Assembly (NCBI GenBank): GCA_014860005.1
Contig: JACZKP010000199.1
Coordinates: forward strand, 1-15,626
Reading direction: 5' to 3'
DNA: 15,626 nucleotides
Origin: Verrucomicrobiota bacterium
Lineage (GTDB): Bacteria; Verrucomicrobiota; Verrucomicrobiae; Limisphaerales; UBA11358
Shown here: positions 1 through 8,238 of the stretch, piece after piece
Numbering within the stretch: the first letter of the stretch is position 1
Layout: each line of letters opens with the position of its first letter
The notes under the pieces: model-generated
Seen by the model: only the letters and a program-made list of their open reading frames with translations
The model's database searches: none
What the model was told of the DNA's origin: nothing
Position numbers and translations under genes: made by a program

Positions 1-422
1 GCGTGCGCGCCGAGGCGTTGCGGAATTTGAAAGGCGGCCTGCGCGCCCTCTATCGCACCCTCGAACTGCCCGGCGCGAATCCGTTGAAGGACGCCCACGC
101 CGCGCTGGACGCCGCCGTCCTCACCGCCTACGGCTTCAGCGCCAAAAAGGATTTGCTCGCTCAACTTCTCGCCCTGAACCAGGAAGTCGCCGCACGGATT
201 GAGAATGGTTCACCCGTCACCGCCCCCGGCGTGCCGAAACATTATCCCGATCCCAAGAAGCTGGTGACGGAGGATTGTATCAGGCCACAGTCCATAACTT
301 ATCCTCCCTACGAGCCGCCAAACCCGACGCCGTTGCGAAAGCCAATCCCGGAGCAAGCCGAAGCCGATGCCGCGCATTTTTATTCCGCGAAGGATGAAAG
401 CCCGCCGTATCGCACGAAATGA
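1..422 (+). CDS. C-terminal end of an MmeI-like SAM-dependent DNA methyltransferase (5' end outside window)
   Basis: The reading frame is open from the window edge to TGA at 420-422, so only the last ~139 residues are seen. The segment has the helical tail I associate with large class I SAM-dependent DNA methyltransferases of the MmeI/type IIG kind: RAEALRNLKGGLRALYRTLE, then PGANPLKDAHAALDAAV, then DLLAQLLALNQEVAARI, followed by a proline-rich end (VPKHYPDPKKLVTEDCIRP). The catalytic motifs would lie upstream of the window and are not visible. The GTG at 3 is internal to the frame and should not be taken as a real start. The gene's stop overlaps the ATG of the next fragment (ATGA at 419-422), and that fragment repeats parts of this same region. 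Whether the full gene is intact cannot be told from here. The family call rests on motif memory. Confidence 0.6.
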   Translation, partial: VRAEALRNLKGGLRALYRTLELPGANPLKDAHAALDAAVLTAYGFSAKKDLLAQLLALNQEVAARIENGSPVTAPGVPKHYPDPKKLVTEDCIRPQSITYPPYEPPNPTPLRKPIPEQAEADAAHFYSAKDESPPYRTK

Positions 423-857
423 CATCGACCATCGGGATTGAAGCCGTCTTCGACACGTTCCCGTGGCCGCAGTTTGACGTTTCGCCCAGCGCCGCTAGGC
501 GCGACATCTTTGTAGAACCGCCGGTGAAAAACCGACGTAGCTCCGTAGGAGCAACATCATCGGAATATGCCGCTCCTGACGGAGCTAAATCCAAATCCAC
601 GACCGCCAGCTACAAAGATTTCGCTCCTGACGGAGCTGAAATGGAATCGCCGACCGCGGGTGACAAAGATGCCCGTCCTGACGGAGCTGCGCCCAAAAAC
701 GCCGCGTTGTCCTGTGACGCCATCGCGAAGATTGACGCCGTGGCGGCGGCAGCGCGCGAGTTGCGCCGCGTGCGCGCCGAGGCGTTGCGGCCTTTGAAAT
801 CCCGATCCCACAAAATTGGTGACGAAGGATTGTATCAAGCCGGTGGAGGGCAAGTGA
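419..857 (+). pseudogene. Second, internally deleted copy of the methyltransferase C-terminal region
   Basis: The frame opens with IEAVFDTFPWPQFDVSPSAA, typical of the segment just before the C-terminal helices of MmeI-like methyltransferases. It runs through a repeat-rich linker into KIDAVAAAARELRRVRAEAL, matching the start of the upstream copy (bases 770-799 versus 3-32). It then jumps: after 'ttgaaa' at 794-799 the sequence resumes at the equivalent of base 245, so 212 bp (33-244 of copy one) are missing. That is not a multiple of three. The remaining tail (PDPTKLVTKDCIKPVEGK, TGA at 855-857) is therefore out of frame with the part before it. If translated from ATG 419, the frame continues as unrelated sequence to 934. 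I read this as a partial tandem duplication that then suffered a deletion. It is unlikely to make a working protein. Confidence 0.65.
488..690. repeat. Cluster of short palindromic repeats in two orientations
   Basis: Each unit is a small hairpin core followed by a gacatctttgtag-like tail. Forward units: gcgcc-gcta-ggcgc at 489-502 with tail gacatctttgtagaa to 517, and gctcc-gta-ggagc at 540-552 with tail aacatc. Reverse units: gctcc-tgac-ggagc at 572-585 and 623-636, and a degenerate one at 674-687; the last two are preceded by ctacaaagatttc and gacaaagatgcc, the reverse complement of the tail. The three reverse units are spaced exactly 51 bp apart. They keep the methyltransferase-fragment frame open and encode a degenerate 17-residue repeat beginning APDGA / APDGA / RPDGA. 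This resembles REP-like elements scattered in Verrucomicrobiota genomes. Confidence 0.75.
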
Positions 858-897
858 TGGCGGGAGGCAGAAAAGCACACAACAAACCCGGAATCCC

Positions 898-1236
898 ATG
901 GCGACCCAAAAGGAGACGATCGAGTTCATTTTGAACAAACTGCGCGACCGCGGCCGTTTTTCTGCGCGGGCAATGTTCGGAGAATATGCGCTGTATGCCG
1001 AGGGGAAGGTGGTGGCCCTGGTTTGTGACGACCTACTCTATGTGAAAATCGTCCCCGCCAGCCAGGCGCTGGAGAAGCTGTGCGAGAAAGGCGAACCCTA
1101 TCCCGGAGCGAAACCGCATTAGCTCGTCGAAGAAGGCCAGCTCTCCACGATTGAGAATCTCCCGGCCATCCTGGTCGCCGTTGCCGCGTCCAGTCTTGAG
1201 AAGAAAAGCCAAGCGGAACGAAAACGAACCTCATGA
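898..1236 (+). pseudogene. TfoX N-terminal-domain protein, broken by an amber stop
   Basis: The first 74 codons give MATQKETIEFILNKL, then RFSARAMFGEYALYAEGKVVA, a CDDLLYVKI strand and PYPGAKPH, the signature of the TfoX/Sxy N-terminal domain (competence-related family; small stand-alone proteins of ~110 residues are common and of unknown role). A TAG at 1120-1122 interrupts exactly where family members usually have an aromatic residue in PGAKPH-[Y/F]. Beyond it the same frame continues with family-like sequence (LVEEGQLSTIENLPAILVAV, then a Lys/Arg-rich tail) to TGA at 1234-1236. A single base change from a TAT/TAC tyrosine codon would explain it. The last bases overlap the ATG of the next gene (ATGA, 1233-1236), as expected if the original full-length frame was coupled to it. 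The truncated 74-residue product may still be made. Confidence 0.75.
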
Positions 1237-1520
1237 AATCGCCGGGGGGACTGAAACTGAAGCGCGCGACCGCAAAGAAAACTCCAGCCTCGGAATCCAG
1301 TGCAAGGGAGTCCGGAGAGGCGTCCCGCGCAAACACGGTTGAAGCTTTTGCCTGGGAAAGCGCGGCGGAGACGCTGGAGAAGATCCAACGCTACGAAACG
1401 AAACTGGAGCGGCAAATGTTCCGCGCGATGAACCAACTGGAACGGCTGCAGCGGATGCGGCAGGGCGAGGCGATTCCCGCCCCGCTGACGATGGAAGTAT
1501 CGGAAAGGGCCTCAGCGTGA
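1233..1520 (+). CDS. Small hypothetical protein with a charged helical core
   Basis: 95 codons, function not recognised. The first ~40 residues are low-complexity and rich in Lys, Ala, Ser and Glu. Residues ~45-78 form a likely amphipathic helix or short coiled coil (TLEKIQRYETKLERQMFRAM, then NQLERLQRMRQGE), followed by IPAPLTMEVSE. The core resembles short uncharacterised proteins of PVC-group and soil bacteria that carry 'RYE..LERQ..RA..QLERLQ..R'; that is memory, not a search. There is no signal peptide or membrane segment. The ATG overlaps the terminal TGA of the broken TfoX frame. Because the amber codon ends translation 114 bases earlier, coupling to TfoX is probably lost and this gene may be poorly expressed. 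Confidence 0.6.
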   Translation: MKSPGGLKLKRATAKKTPASESSARESGEASRANTVEAFAWESAAETLEKIQRYETKLERQMFRAMNQLERLQRMRQGEAIPAPLTMEVSERASA

Positions 1521-1582
1521 AGACGGTCTTTTGCCAAACGAACCCATGTTGAAAATCAGGCAACGCGCTTGCCCTACCCGGA

Positions 1583-1615
1583 AAGAAAAGCCCGGAAGCC
1601 AGTCGCCTGACTTCC
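1583..1615 (-). terminator. Probable intrinsic terminator of enolase
   Basis: Read on the minus strand, ~85 bases after the enolase stop, ggaagtcag and ctggcttcc pair (9 positions, one mismatch; plus strand 1594-1615) around a 4-base loop. This is followed by gggc and then a T-rich run (TTTTCTTT, plus strand 1583-1590). The GC-rich bases between stem and T-run make it less than ideal. Confidence 0.45.
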
Positions 1616-1626
1616 AGGGAGAATCC

Positions 1627-1693
1627 CGTAGCGGCGGTCAGCAGACCGCCGCCAGTGGCTCGATTAGCGGCGCTCTTCCGAGCCGCCGCTACG
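1627..1693. repeat. Palindromic repeat with two nested hairpins
   Basis: The 67-bp unit begins with cgtagcggcgg (1627-1637) and ends with its exact reverse complement ccgccgctacg (1683-1693). Inside are a perfect 9-bp hairpin (gcggcggtc-agca-gaccgccgc, 1631-1652) and a second hairpin with one bulge (agcggcgctc/gagccgccgct, 1666-1690). The outer pairing and the two inner hairpins are mutually exclusive. It sits between the enolase stop and the probable terminator and looks like a mobile REP-like unit. No T-run follows it on either strand. Confidence 0.7.
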
Positions 1694-1698
1694 CAGTC

Positions 1699-2994
<1,296 letters not shown>

Positions 2995-3039
2995 TCAATT
3001 TCGATTTCGAGAATTTCAGATGCCCCGAGAGGCTGGCGC

Positions 3040-3067
3040 ATGATAGAAACCATGGCCGCCGAGTCAA
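3040..3067 (-). promoter_or_regulatory. Sigma70-type promoter of eno
   Basis: On the minus strand TTGACT (3067-3062), a 16-bp spacer and TATCAT (3045-3040) match the -35 and -10 boxes at 5 of 6 positions each. Transcription would begin near 3033, giving a leader of about 40 bases before the enolase ATG. The rest of the 2992-3317 gap holds the weaker candidate at 3121-3149 and nothing else I can name. Confidence 0.6.
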
Positions 3068-3120
3068 GGAAAGCGTCGTGGAGTCGGTCGAGTTGCTTCC
3101 AAGTTGCTGCCAGATTTCGC

Positions 3121-3149
3121 TTGCCATTCAAAGCGCTGCGGCCTAGAAG
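3121..3149 (+). promoter_or_regulatory. Candidate promoter for the large secreted protein
   Basis: TTGCCA (3121-3126) and TAGAAG (3144-3149) are separated by exactly 17 bp, matching 5 and 4 of 6 consensus positions. The start would lie near 3156, leaving a leader of ~160 bases before the ATG at 3318. Such matches occur by chance, so this is tentative. Confidence 0.3.
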
Positions 3150-3317
3150 AGGACTGCTCTCTATGACCTGTGTTGCCCATCAGCAAGCATGCAGCGTCAG
3201 CGACCCCTGCGAGCTTCGGGGGGCCGGGGTGTTTGGTAATTTCTGTTCCTCTGCCAACCCCTTCACGAAGTCAGTTCAACCCGTTCCAGTCAACCCAACC
3301 CTCCATGCAGTAACCCT

Positions 3318-6300
3318 ATGAAAACCTCATTCGCATCCTGGCATCGTGCCGCAAGCCTGGCCGCCTTTGGTGTGGCGGCGTTTGTGTGGTTCTCCCAACC
3401 AGCCATTGCCTTCCCGATCCTGACCAACGTTGTTGAGACGGGCGGCGACAATGAACCCACCGACACAATTGTCGCCCAATGGACGGGCGTGACGTGGAAT
3501 ACCACGGTGGCCAATGAGCCCATCTTGAATACTCCGGTGGGCACGCCGTTCACGGTGCCGTTTTTTGGCGAAGACGTGCCCGCGTTCGTTGACCGAGCCC
3601 ACGAATGGAACGGTGCCACGGCAGCCTTGCCTATCCCCGGCTACCTGTTGGGAGGTGAATACATCATGATTGGCAACGACAATCGCGATAATAACCCGTT
3701 CCAACTCGACCTCTATCTGGCTCAACCCGCTGTGGTCTTCATGTTGATTGACTGGCGCAATGGCGATCTGTTGCAGGGAGCGGCGGCGACTTCAAATACT
3801 GACCCGCCCTTCGCCGGCGCTCCCTTGGACCAATGGGTGGCGATGACTTGGCTGCACACTGAAGGTTTCCAACCAGTCAACACTGGTTACAACCGCGCCG
3901 GCAACGTCGCCTTTCCGGACGAAGTAGCCTACGATGAAACCCCGCTGGGCGTGGGACCTGGCAACAGCATTCAGCAGTACGGCGCAATCTACTACAAAAT
4001 TGTCTCCCCCGGCGCTCCGGGCAGCCCTGCGATCTCCCTGTATGAATCCGCAGCCGCGGGCCAGAACATGTATGGTGTGGTGGTTACGCCCGTTTCCCCA
4101 GCCGTGCCAACCGGCCTCAATACCATCAGTCTGAACGCCCGCCTGGCCTTGAATTGGACTCCCTCAACTGGCGCCAAAGAATATGTGGTAAAGCGCAGCA
4201 GTACGCAGGGTGGTCCTTACACCCCGGTGGCCACGAACGCTACCACCAGCTATGTGGATCCCGGATTGGTGAATAACCAGAATTATTATTACGTGGTTTC
4301 TGCGCGTGGTCTTTTCGGCGAAAGCGGCAACAGCGCAGAAGCGGTGGGCACGCCCAAGCTCGCACCGGAGAATCTCGTGGCGCAGGGAGGAGCAAATCAG
4401 GTGGCACTTTCCTGGGCGGCATTGGACGGCGCGGCCAGTTACACCGTCAAACGCGCCGACGTGAGCGGCGGACCGTACACTGAACTGGCCACCGGATTGA
4501 ACCAGACGAGCTACGTGGACCCTGGTTTGCCGGCGGGTGTGCGCTATTACTATACGCTTTCAGCACTGTTGACCGCGGGTGGTGAAAGCGCCAACGCGGA
4601 TGAGGCTGCGGCGTTCACCGCGCCCAACCTGCCGGGTAATTTTCTGGCCGAGCGGTTTGCCGCCACGGTTATCCGGTTGCGCTGGACACTGGCGGATCAG
4701 CTTCCGGCCTCGACCACGACCCTCGTGGAGAAATCCGCTAACGGTACGAGCTTCAGCCAGGTGGCGGCCGTCACAGGCGGCGGTAATCGCTATTTCGACG
4801 TGGGCTTGGCGCCTAATCTCACCAACTATTACCGCGTCCGCGCGACCAACAGCGCTGGGCTTTCGGCTTACACGGAGATTGCGAGCGCCACGACTCCGGC
4901 CAGTGGCATCAACGTCAATTTTGCGGATACCGCCGTGACCGGTGTCGCGGACTATCCCATCCCTGGTTACTTGGATGACTTTGGATTGATCTTTGGTGAC
5001 CGGGGCAATGGTTACAGTTGCGGCTGGGACGATGACAACGCGCAGCACGACCGGTTGCGCAATTCGGTCAATTCGCCGGACCGTCGCTACGACACCTTCA
5101 ACCATCTCCAAAAAACGGATCCGTTGCCTGCCGCGCGGGTCTGGGAAATTGCTGTGCCCAACGGTCTGTACCTGGTTCACATTGTGTCAGGTGACGCTAC
5201 GGCCACGGACAGCGTTTTCCACTGGGACGTGGAAGGGTACATCGGTCAGGCATTGACGCCGGCGGCCAACAACTGGTGGCGGGAATTCAATCTGACCGTA
5301 AAGGTGGACGATGGCCGGCTGACCCTCAACAACGGTCCCAGTGCGGCCAACAACAAGATTGCCTTCGTGGACATCTACCCCGCCGTCCCGACACCGAATG
5401 AGATTGCCACGCATCCCGTCAGTCAAACCGTGACGCAAAATCAGTCCGTGACGTTCACGGTGGAGGTCGGTGGTGGTCCGGAGCCATACGGCTTCCAGTG
5501 GCGATTGGGCGGCAACCCGATCAGCGGGGCAAATGCTGCGAGCTATATCATTCCGCTGGTTCAGCCATCCGATGCCGGAGTCTATTCAGTGGTGGTGACC
5601 AATGCCGGCGGTCTGGCGGCGGTCAGTAGCAACGCGACCCTCACGGTCATTACCGACACGTTCCCGCCCGTGGCGCTTTCCGCCGGCAGCGTGGACGGCA
5701 ACGTGGTTGGGATTTGTTTCAATGAGTTCCCGGAAGCTGGCACCGCGCTGACACCCAGCAATTACCAGATAAACGGTGTGGCCGGCAGTGTCACCTTTGT
5801 GCAGTTTGGCGTGGATGAACGCAAAGTCTATCTGACCCTCGCCAGCCCGGTCACTGCCAACTTCACTGTGAACATCAGCGGTGTCCAGGACCTGGCCGGC
5901 AACACCCTGGCCTCCACCACGCTCAATGGTGGTTTCATGGGCCTGACGGCGGTGGACATCGGGGTGGTGGGCTTTACCGGGAGCAGCCTTACGTGCGATG
6001 GGAACTCCGTCGAAATCGTCGGCAGCGGCGCCGACATCTGGGGCACATTTGACGATTGCCAGTTCGCCTACCGGACCTGGTCGGGGGACTTCGATGCGAG
6101 GGTGCGGTTAGAGTCGTTGACACAGGCCGATGTCTGGACGAAGGCCGGTATCATGGCCCGTGAGGACCTCGCCGACAGTGCCCGCAACGTCTTCATCTGT
6201 GCGACGCCCCTGCCTTTGAACAACGTTTACCAGACGCAATGGCGCGATGTCGCTACCGGTGTCTCCGCCAGCAGTCCCACGATGGGAGGCGTGTCCTATC

Positions 6301-7088
6301 CCAATGCCTGGCTGCGCTTGGTCCGACAGGGGAACACATTCACAACGCTGGTGATGACCAATGGCACGGATTGGGTCGTCATGCACACTTATACGCCCTC
6401 GGCGAATTATCCAGCGCAGGTTTACTTGGGACTCGCCCTGACGGCGCATAATAACGCGCTGACGGCGACGGGCCAGTTCAGCAACTTCACGGTTACGGTT
6501 CCGGCAGCCGACGTTGGATTGCAGATGACGGCGGCGGCAGACGTCGTTCCGTTGAATGGAACCATCACCTACACCGTCACGGTCGCCAACACAGGTTTTG
6601 CCTCGGCAACGGGCGTGGTGGTGGCGGATCCGTTGCCAGCGGGTGTCACCTTTGTTGGCAGTTCCGCCAGCACGGGCAATGCATCGCACGCCGCGGGCAC
6701 GGTGACCTGGAATGTGGGTGATCTGGCGGCGGGAGCTTCGGCCACTCTGAGCATCAACGCCACCGCCACGACTGGTGGCAGCAAGGTCAACACGGCCACG
6801 GCCACTTCTGGTAGCGCGGATGGGAATCTAGCCAACAACAGCGCCACCGTCACGGTCGAAGTGACAGCACCGATCTCCCTCACCAGCCCAGGTTTCGCTG
6901 ATGGGAAGTTCAGCTTCTCGTTGAGCACGCAACTGGGCGTGGATTACGTGGTCGAGTACACCGACAGTCTGACGGCTGTGGATTGGAAGATACTAACCAC
7001 GATTCCGGGCACTGGCGAAGTGGTTGCGGTGGAAGACAACTCGCCGCCAACGGAACGTTACTATCGCGTGCGGCTGGCTGCTCCGTAA
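3318..7088 (+). CDS. Large secreted modular protein (Fn3 x3, malectin-like, Ig-like, DUF11)
   Basis: 1256 residues with a signal peptide (K2, R10, hydrophobic core, ..QPAIA cut near 31). Domains in order, judged by eye: 32-260 an N-terminal region I do not recognise; 261-345, 346-435 and 435-527 three fibronectin type III repeats, the first two clearly related (VKR..., GGPYT, SYVDPGL, YYY); 528-690 a malectin/CBM-like sandwich (INVNFADT, GWDDD, KIAFVDIYP); 693-776 an Ig-like domain (DAGVYSVVVTNAGG); 778-873 a SbsA-type Ig-like domain (FNEFPEAGTALTPSNYQING, VQDLAGN); 875-1062 a jelly-roll/DUF1349-like region (DFDARVRLES, AGIMARED); 1065-1180 a DUF11 domain (YTVTVANTGFASA, LPAGVTFVG). The last ~70 residues end ERYYRVRLAAP. 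No catalytic site is visible, so an adhesin, glycan-binding or surface-structure role is the best guess. ATG chosen because the signal peptide starts there; no Shine-Dalgarno is seen. It stands alone, ended by the terminator at 7118. Confidence 0.85.
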   Translation: MKTSFASWHRAASLAAFGVAAFVWFSQPAIAFPILTNVVETGGDNEPTDTIVAQWTGVTWNTTVANEPILNTPVGTPFTVPFFGEDVPAFVDRAHEWNGATAALPIPGYLLGGEYIMIGNDNRDNNPFQLDLYLAQPAVVFMLIDWRNGDLLQGAAATSNTDPPFAGAPLDQWVAMTWLHTEGFQPVNTGYNRAGNVAFPDEVAYDETPLGVGPGNSIQQYGAIYYKIVSPGAPGSPAISLYESAAAGQNMYGVVVTPVSPAVPTGLNTISLNARLALNWTPSTGAKEYVVKRSSTQGGPYTPVATNATTSYVDPGLVNNQNYYYVVSARGLFGESGNSAEAVGTPKLAPENLVAQGGANQVALSWAALDGAASYTVKRADVSGGPYTELATGLNQTSYVDPGLPAGVRYYYTLSALLTAGGESANADEAAAFTAPNLPGNFLAERFAATVIRLRWTLADQLPASTTTLVEKSANGTSFSQVAAVTGGGNRYFDVGLAPNLTNYYRVRATNSAGLSAYTEIASATTPASGINVNFADTAVTGVADYPIPGYLDDFGLIFGDRGNGYSCGWDDDNAQHDRLRNSVNSPDRRYDTFNHLQKTDPLPAARVWEIAVPNGLYLVHIVSGDATATDSVFHWDVEGYIGQALTPAANNWWREFNLTVKVDDGRLTLNNGPSAANNKIAFVDIYPAVPTPNEIATHPVSQTVTQNQSVTFTVEVGGGPEPYGFQWRLGGNPISGANAASYIIPLVQPSDAGVYSVVVTNAGGLAAVSSNATLTVITDTFPPVALSAGSVDGNVVGICFNEFPEAGTALTPSNYQINGVAGSVTFVQFGVDERKVYLTLASPVTANFTVNISGVQDLAGNTLASTTLNGGFMGLTAVDIGVVGFTGSSLTCDGNSVEIVGSGADIWGTFDDCQFAYRTWSGDFDARVRLESLTQADVWTKAGIMAREDLADSARNVFICATPLPLNNVYQTQWRDVATGVSASSPTMGGVSYPNAWLRLVRQGNTFTTLVMTNGTDWVVMHTYTPSANYPAQVYLGLALTAHNNALTATGQFSNFTVTVPAADVGLQMTAAADVVPLNGTITYTVTVANTGFASATGVVVADPLPAGVTFVGSSASTGNASHAAGTVTWNVGDLAAGASATLSINATATTGGSKVNTATATSGSADGNLANNSATVTVEVTAPISLTSPGFADGKFSFSLSTQLGVDYVVEYTDSLTAVDWKILTTIPGTGEVVAVEDNSPPTERYYRVRLAAP

Positions 7089-7117
7089 GCATCACTGACG
7101 GCCGTACTCTGAACACA

Positions 7118-7149
7118 GGGAGCGCGGAGAATTCTCCGCGCTCCTTTTT
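7118..7149 (+). terminator. Intrinsic terminator of the large secreted protein
   Basis: A perfect 11-bp stem ggagcgcggag (7119-7129) / ctccgcgctcc (7134-7144) with loop aatt is followed at once by five T (7145-7149). It lies ~30 bases after the TAA of the upstream gene and separates it from the fluoride riboswitch. Confidence 0.92.
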
Positions 7150-7186
7150 GACGTTTGCCAACGGTGTCGGCCCAGCATAAGAATGA

Positions 7187-7257
7187 GCGCGGCAATGGAG
7201 TTTGCCGTCCCAAGATGGGAGAACCGCCTGACCGTTTCAGGGCTGATGACTCCTACG
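7187..7257 (+). ncRNA. Fluoride riboswitch aptamer (crcB motif)
   Basis: The layout of the crcB RNA motif is complete: P1 ggcaa (7191-7195) / ttgcc (7201-7205), a stretch leading to agaaccgcc, a P3 hairpin cctga/tcagg (around 7227-7241), then GCTGATGACTCCTAC (7242-7256). GGAGT at 7197-7201 pairs with ACTCC at 7249-7253, the long-range interaction that closes the fluoride pocket in solved structures. It lies directly upstream of crcB, the classic regulated gene. Fluoride binding is expected to raise expression of crcB and the following DUF190 gene. Confidence 0.93.
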
Positions 7258-7278
7258 AGTGAAATCACATTCGCAGGA
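7251..7278 (+). promoter_or_regulatory. Shine-Dalgarno-masking hairpin (riboswitch expression platform)
   Basis: TCCT (7251-7254) can pair with the Shine-Dalgarno AGGA (7275-7278). After one mismatch the stem continues for six more pairs (CGAGTG 7256-7261 with CATTCG 7268-7273, one G-T). The AGGA sits 5 bases before the crcB ATG. The stem shares 7251-7253 with the aptamer's ACTCC, so the fluoride-bound fold and this hairpin exclude each other. No T-run follows, which points to translational rather than transcriptional control. Mechanism inferred from the pairing. Confidence 0.6.
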
Positions 7279-7283
7279 ATCCT

Positions 7284-7682
7284 ATGCTCGCATATTTCTG
7301 GGTGGCGGTTGGCGGTGCGCTGGGCAGCGTGGGGCGCTTCTGGCTATCCGGCCTGGTTGCTGGTCGTCACGGTGAGACCTTTCCGTGGGGGACGCTCCTC
7401 GTGAACATCAGCGGCTCTTTTGCCATTGGTTTCATCGCCACGCTCACGGCGCCGGAAGGCCGCTGGCTCGCGCCGGTGGGTTTGCGTCAGTTTCTCATTT
7501 ACGGAGTGCTGGGCGGTTACACAACCTTCTCCTCCTTTAGCTGGCAGACTCTGGAGCTGGCGCAAAACGGGGAGTGGTTGCGGGCCGGAGGGAATGTCCT
7601 CGGTTCGGTGGCGCTCTGTCTCGTGGCCGTGTGGCTCGGGCACCTGTTGGCGGCGGGTTTCACATCCCTGAAAGGTCACTGA
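7284..7682 (+). CDS. crcB: Fluoride ion channel CrcB/Fluc
   Basis: A dual-topology homodimeric channel in the inner membrane that lets fluoride leave the cytoplasm. The 132-residue product has four membrane segments (roughly 2-22, 35-55, 66-90, 98-125). Family signatures: GGALGSVGRF (10-19, with the conserved Arg18), GTLLVNISGSF with the conserved Asn41, and GGYTTFSSFSWQTLEL (77-92), whose Phe82 and Phe85 match the phenylalanine box lining the pore and whose TTFSSF includes the polar track. As a single gene it should form a homodimer. ATG 7284 has AGGA 5 bases upstream, inside the riboswitch platform. The stop is one base before the DUF190 gene, so the two are co-transcribed. Confidence 0.97.
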   Translation: MLAYFWVAVGGALGSVGRFWLSGLVAGRHGETFPWGTLLVNISGSFAIGFIATLTAPEGRWLAPVGLRQFLIYGVLGGYTTFSSFSWQTLELAQNGEWLRAGGNVLGSVALCLVAVWLGHLLAAGFTSLKGH

Positions 7683-7683
7683 T

Positions 7684-8028
7684 ATGCAAATTCCACATGA
7701 AGCTGTCCTGCTCCGGATCTACATCGGCGAAAGCGACCGCTGGGAACACCGCCCCCTCCACGAAGCCATCGTGCTCAAGGCGCGGGAACTGCACCTGGCT
7801 GGCGCCACGGTATTGCGCGGGCCAATGGGTTACGGCAAGTCCAGCCGCCTGCATACCGCGAAAATTCTGCGCCTGTCCATGGACCTGCCGATCATCATCG
7901 AAATCGTGGACAGCGAGGAGAAGATCAATGCCTTCCTGCCGGTGCTTGACCCGATGATGGGGGGCGGCCTGGTGACGCTGGAGCGTGTGAAGTGTCTGGA
8001 GTACCGGGGCAAGACCCGGCCGGAATGA
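7684..8028 (+). CDS. DUF190 family protein, partner of CrcB
   Basis: 114 residues, cytoplasmic. Recognised as DUF190 (COG1993; PII-like fold in known structures) by AVLLRIYIGESDRW near the start, the central LHLAGATVLRGPMGYGKSS and LPIIIEIVDSEEKI. The Gly-rich GPMGYGKSS loop resembles a ligand- or nucleotide-contacting loop but is not a proper P-loop NTPase, as no Walker B is visible. The start is one base after the crcB stop, so both fall under the fluoride riboswitch. Family members often lie next to crcB, suggesting a role in fluoride tolerance, perhaps as a regulatory or sensing partner of the channel; the biochemical function is not established. The ~210 bases after it hold no gene I can support. 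Confidence 0.9.
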   Translation: MQIPHEAVLLRIYIGESDRWEHRPLHEAIVLKARELHLAGATVLRGPMGYGKSSRLHTAKILRLSMDLPIIIEIVDSEEKINAFLPVLDPMMGGGLVTLERVKCLEYRGKTRPE

Positions 8029-8238
8029 GCGCCAGGCATCATTCCTCCGGGCGCTGTCAATTCAATGCCAACGCCCCCGCTGGACTGGCTCGGCGGAATC
8101 GGGCGTGTTGTCGGAATTCACAATTGCAACCATCCGAACCAGTGGGACACCGCACTGGTGGCAGCCTCTTTGGAAGTTTCTGTACGGCTGACTTGGCCCT
8201 ATACAGTCAGGCCCGGTCTTGTTAGGTTTAACGCACTT

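Noticed and set aside
572..690. Regular 51-bp spacing considered as a CRISPR array
   Set aside because: Only three degenerate units, the intervening sequences are themselves related, and the core is a palindrome in an open reading frame; no cas genes.
1120..1122. TAG read as pyrrolysine or suppressed amber
   Set aside because: No hint of Pyl machinery in the window, and the position normally holds an ordinary aromatic residue; a nonsense mutation is simpler.
8028..8055. agcgcc / ggcgct hairpin after the DUF190 gene as terminator
   Set aside because: Six pairs with a 16-base loop and no T-run.
8065..8238. Upstream in-frame extension of frr
   Set aside because: The added residues are unlike any ribosome recycling factor and ATG 8239 gives the standard length and N-terminus.
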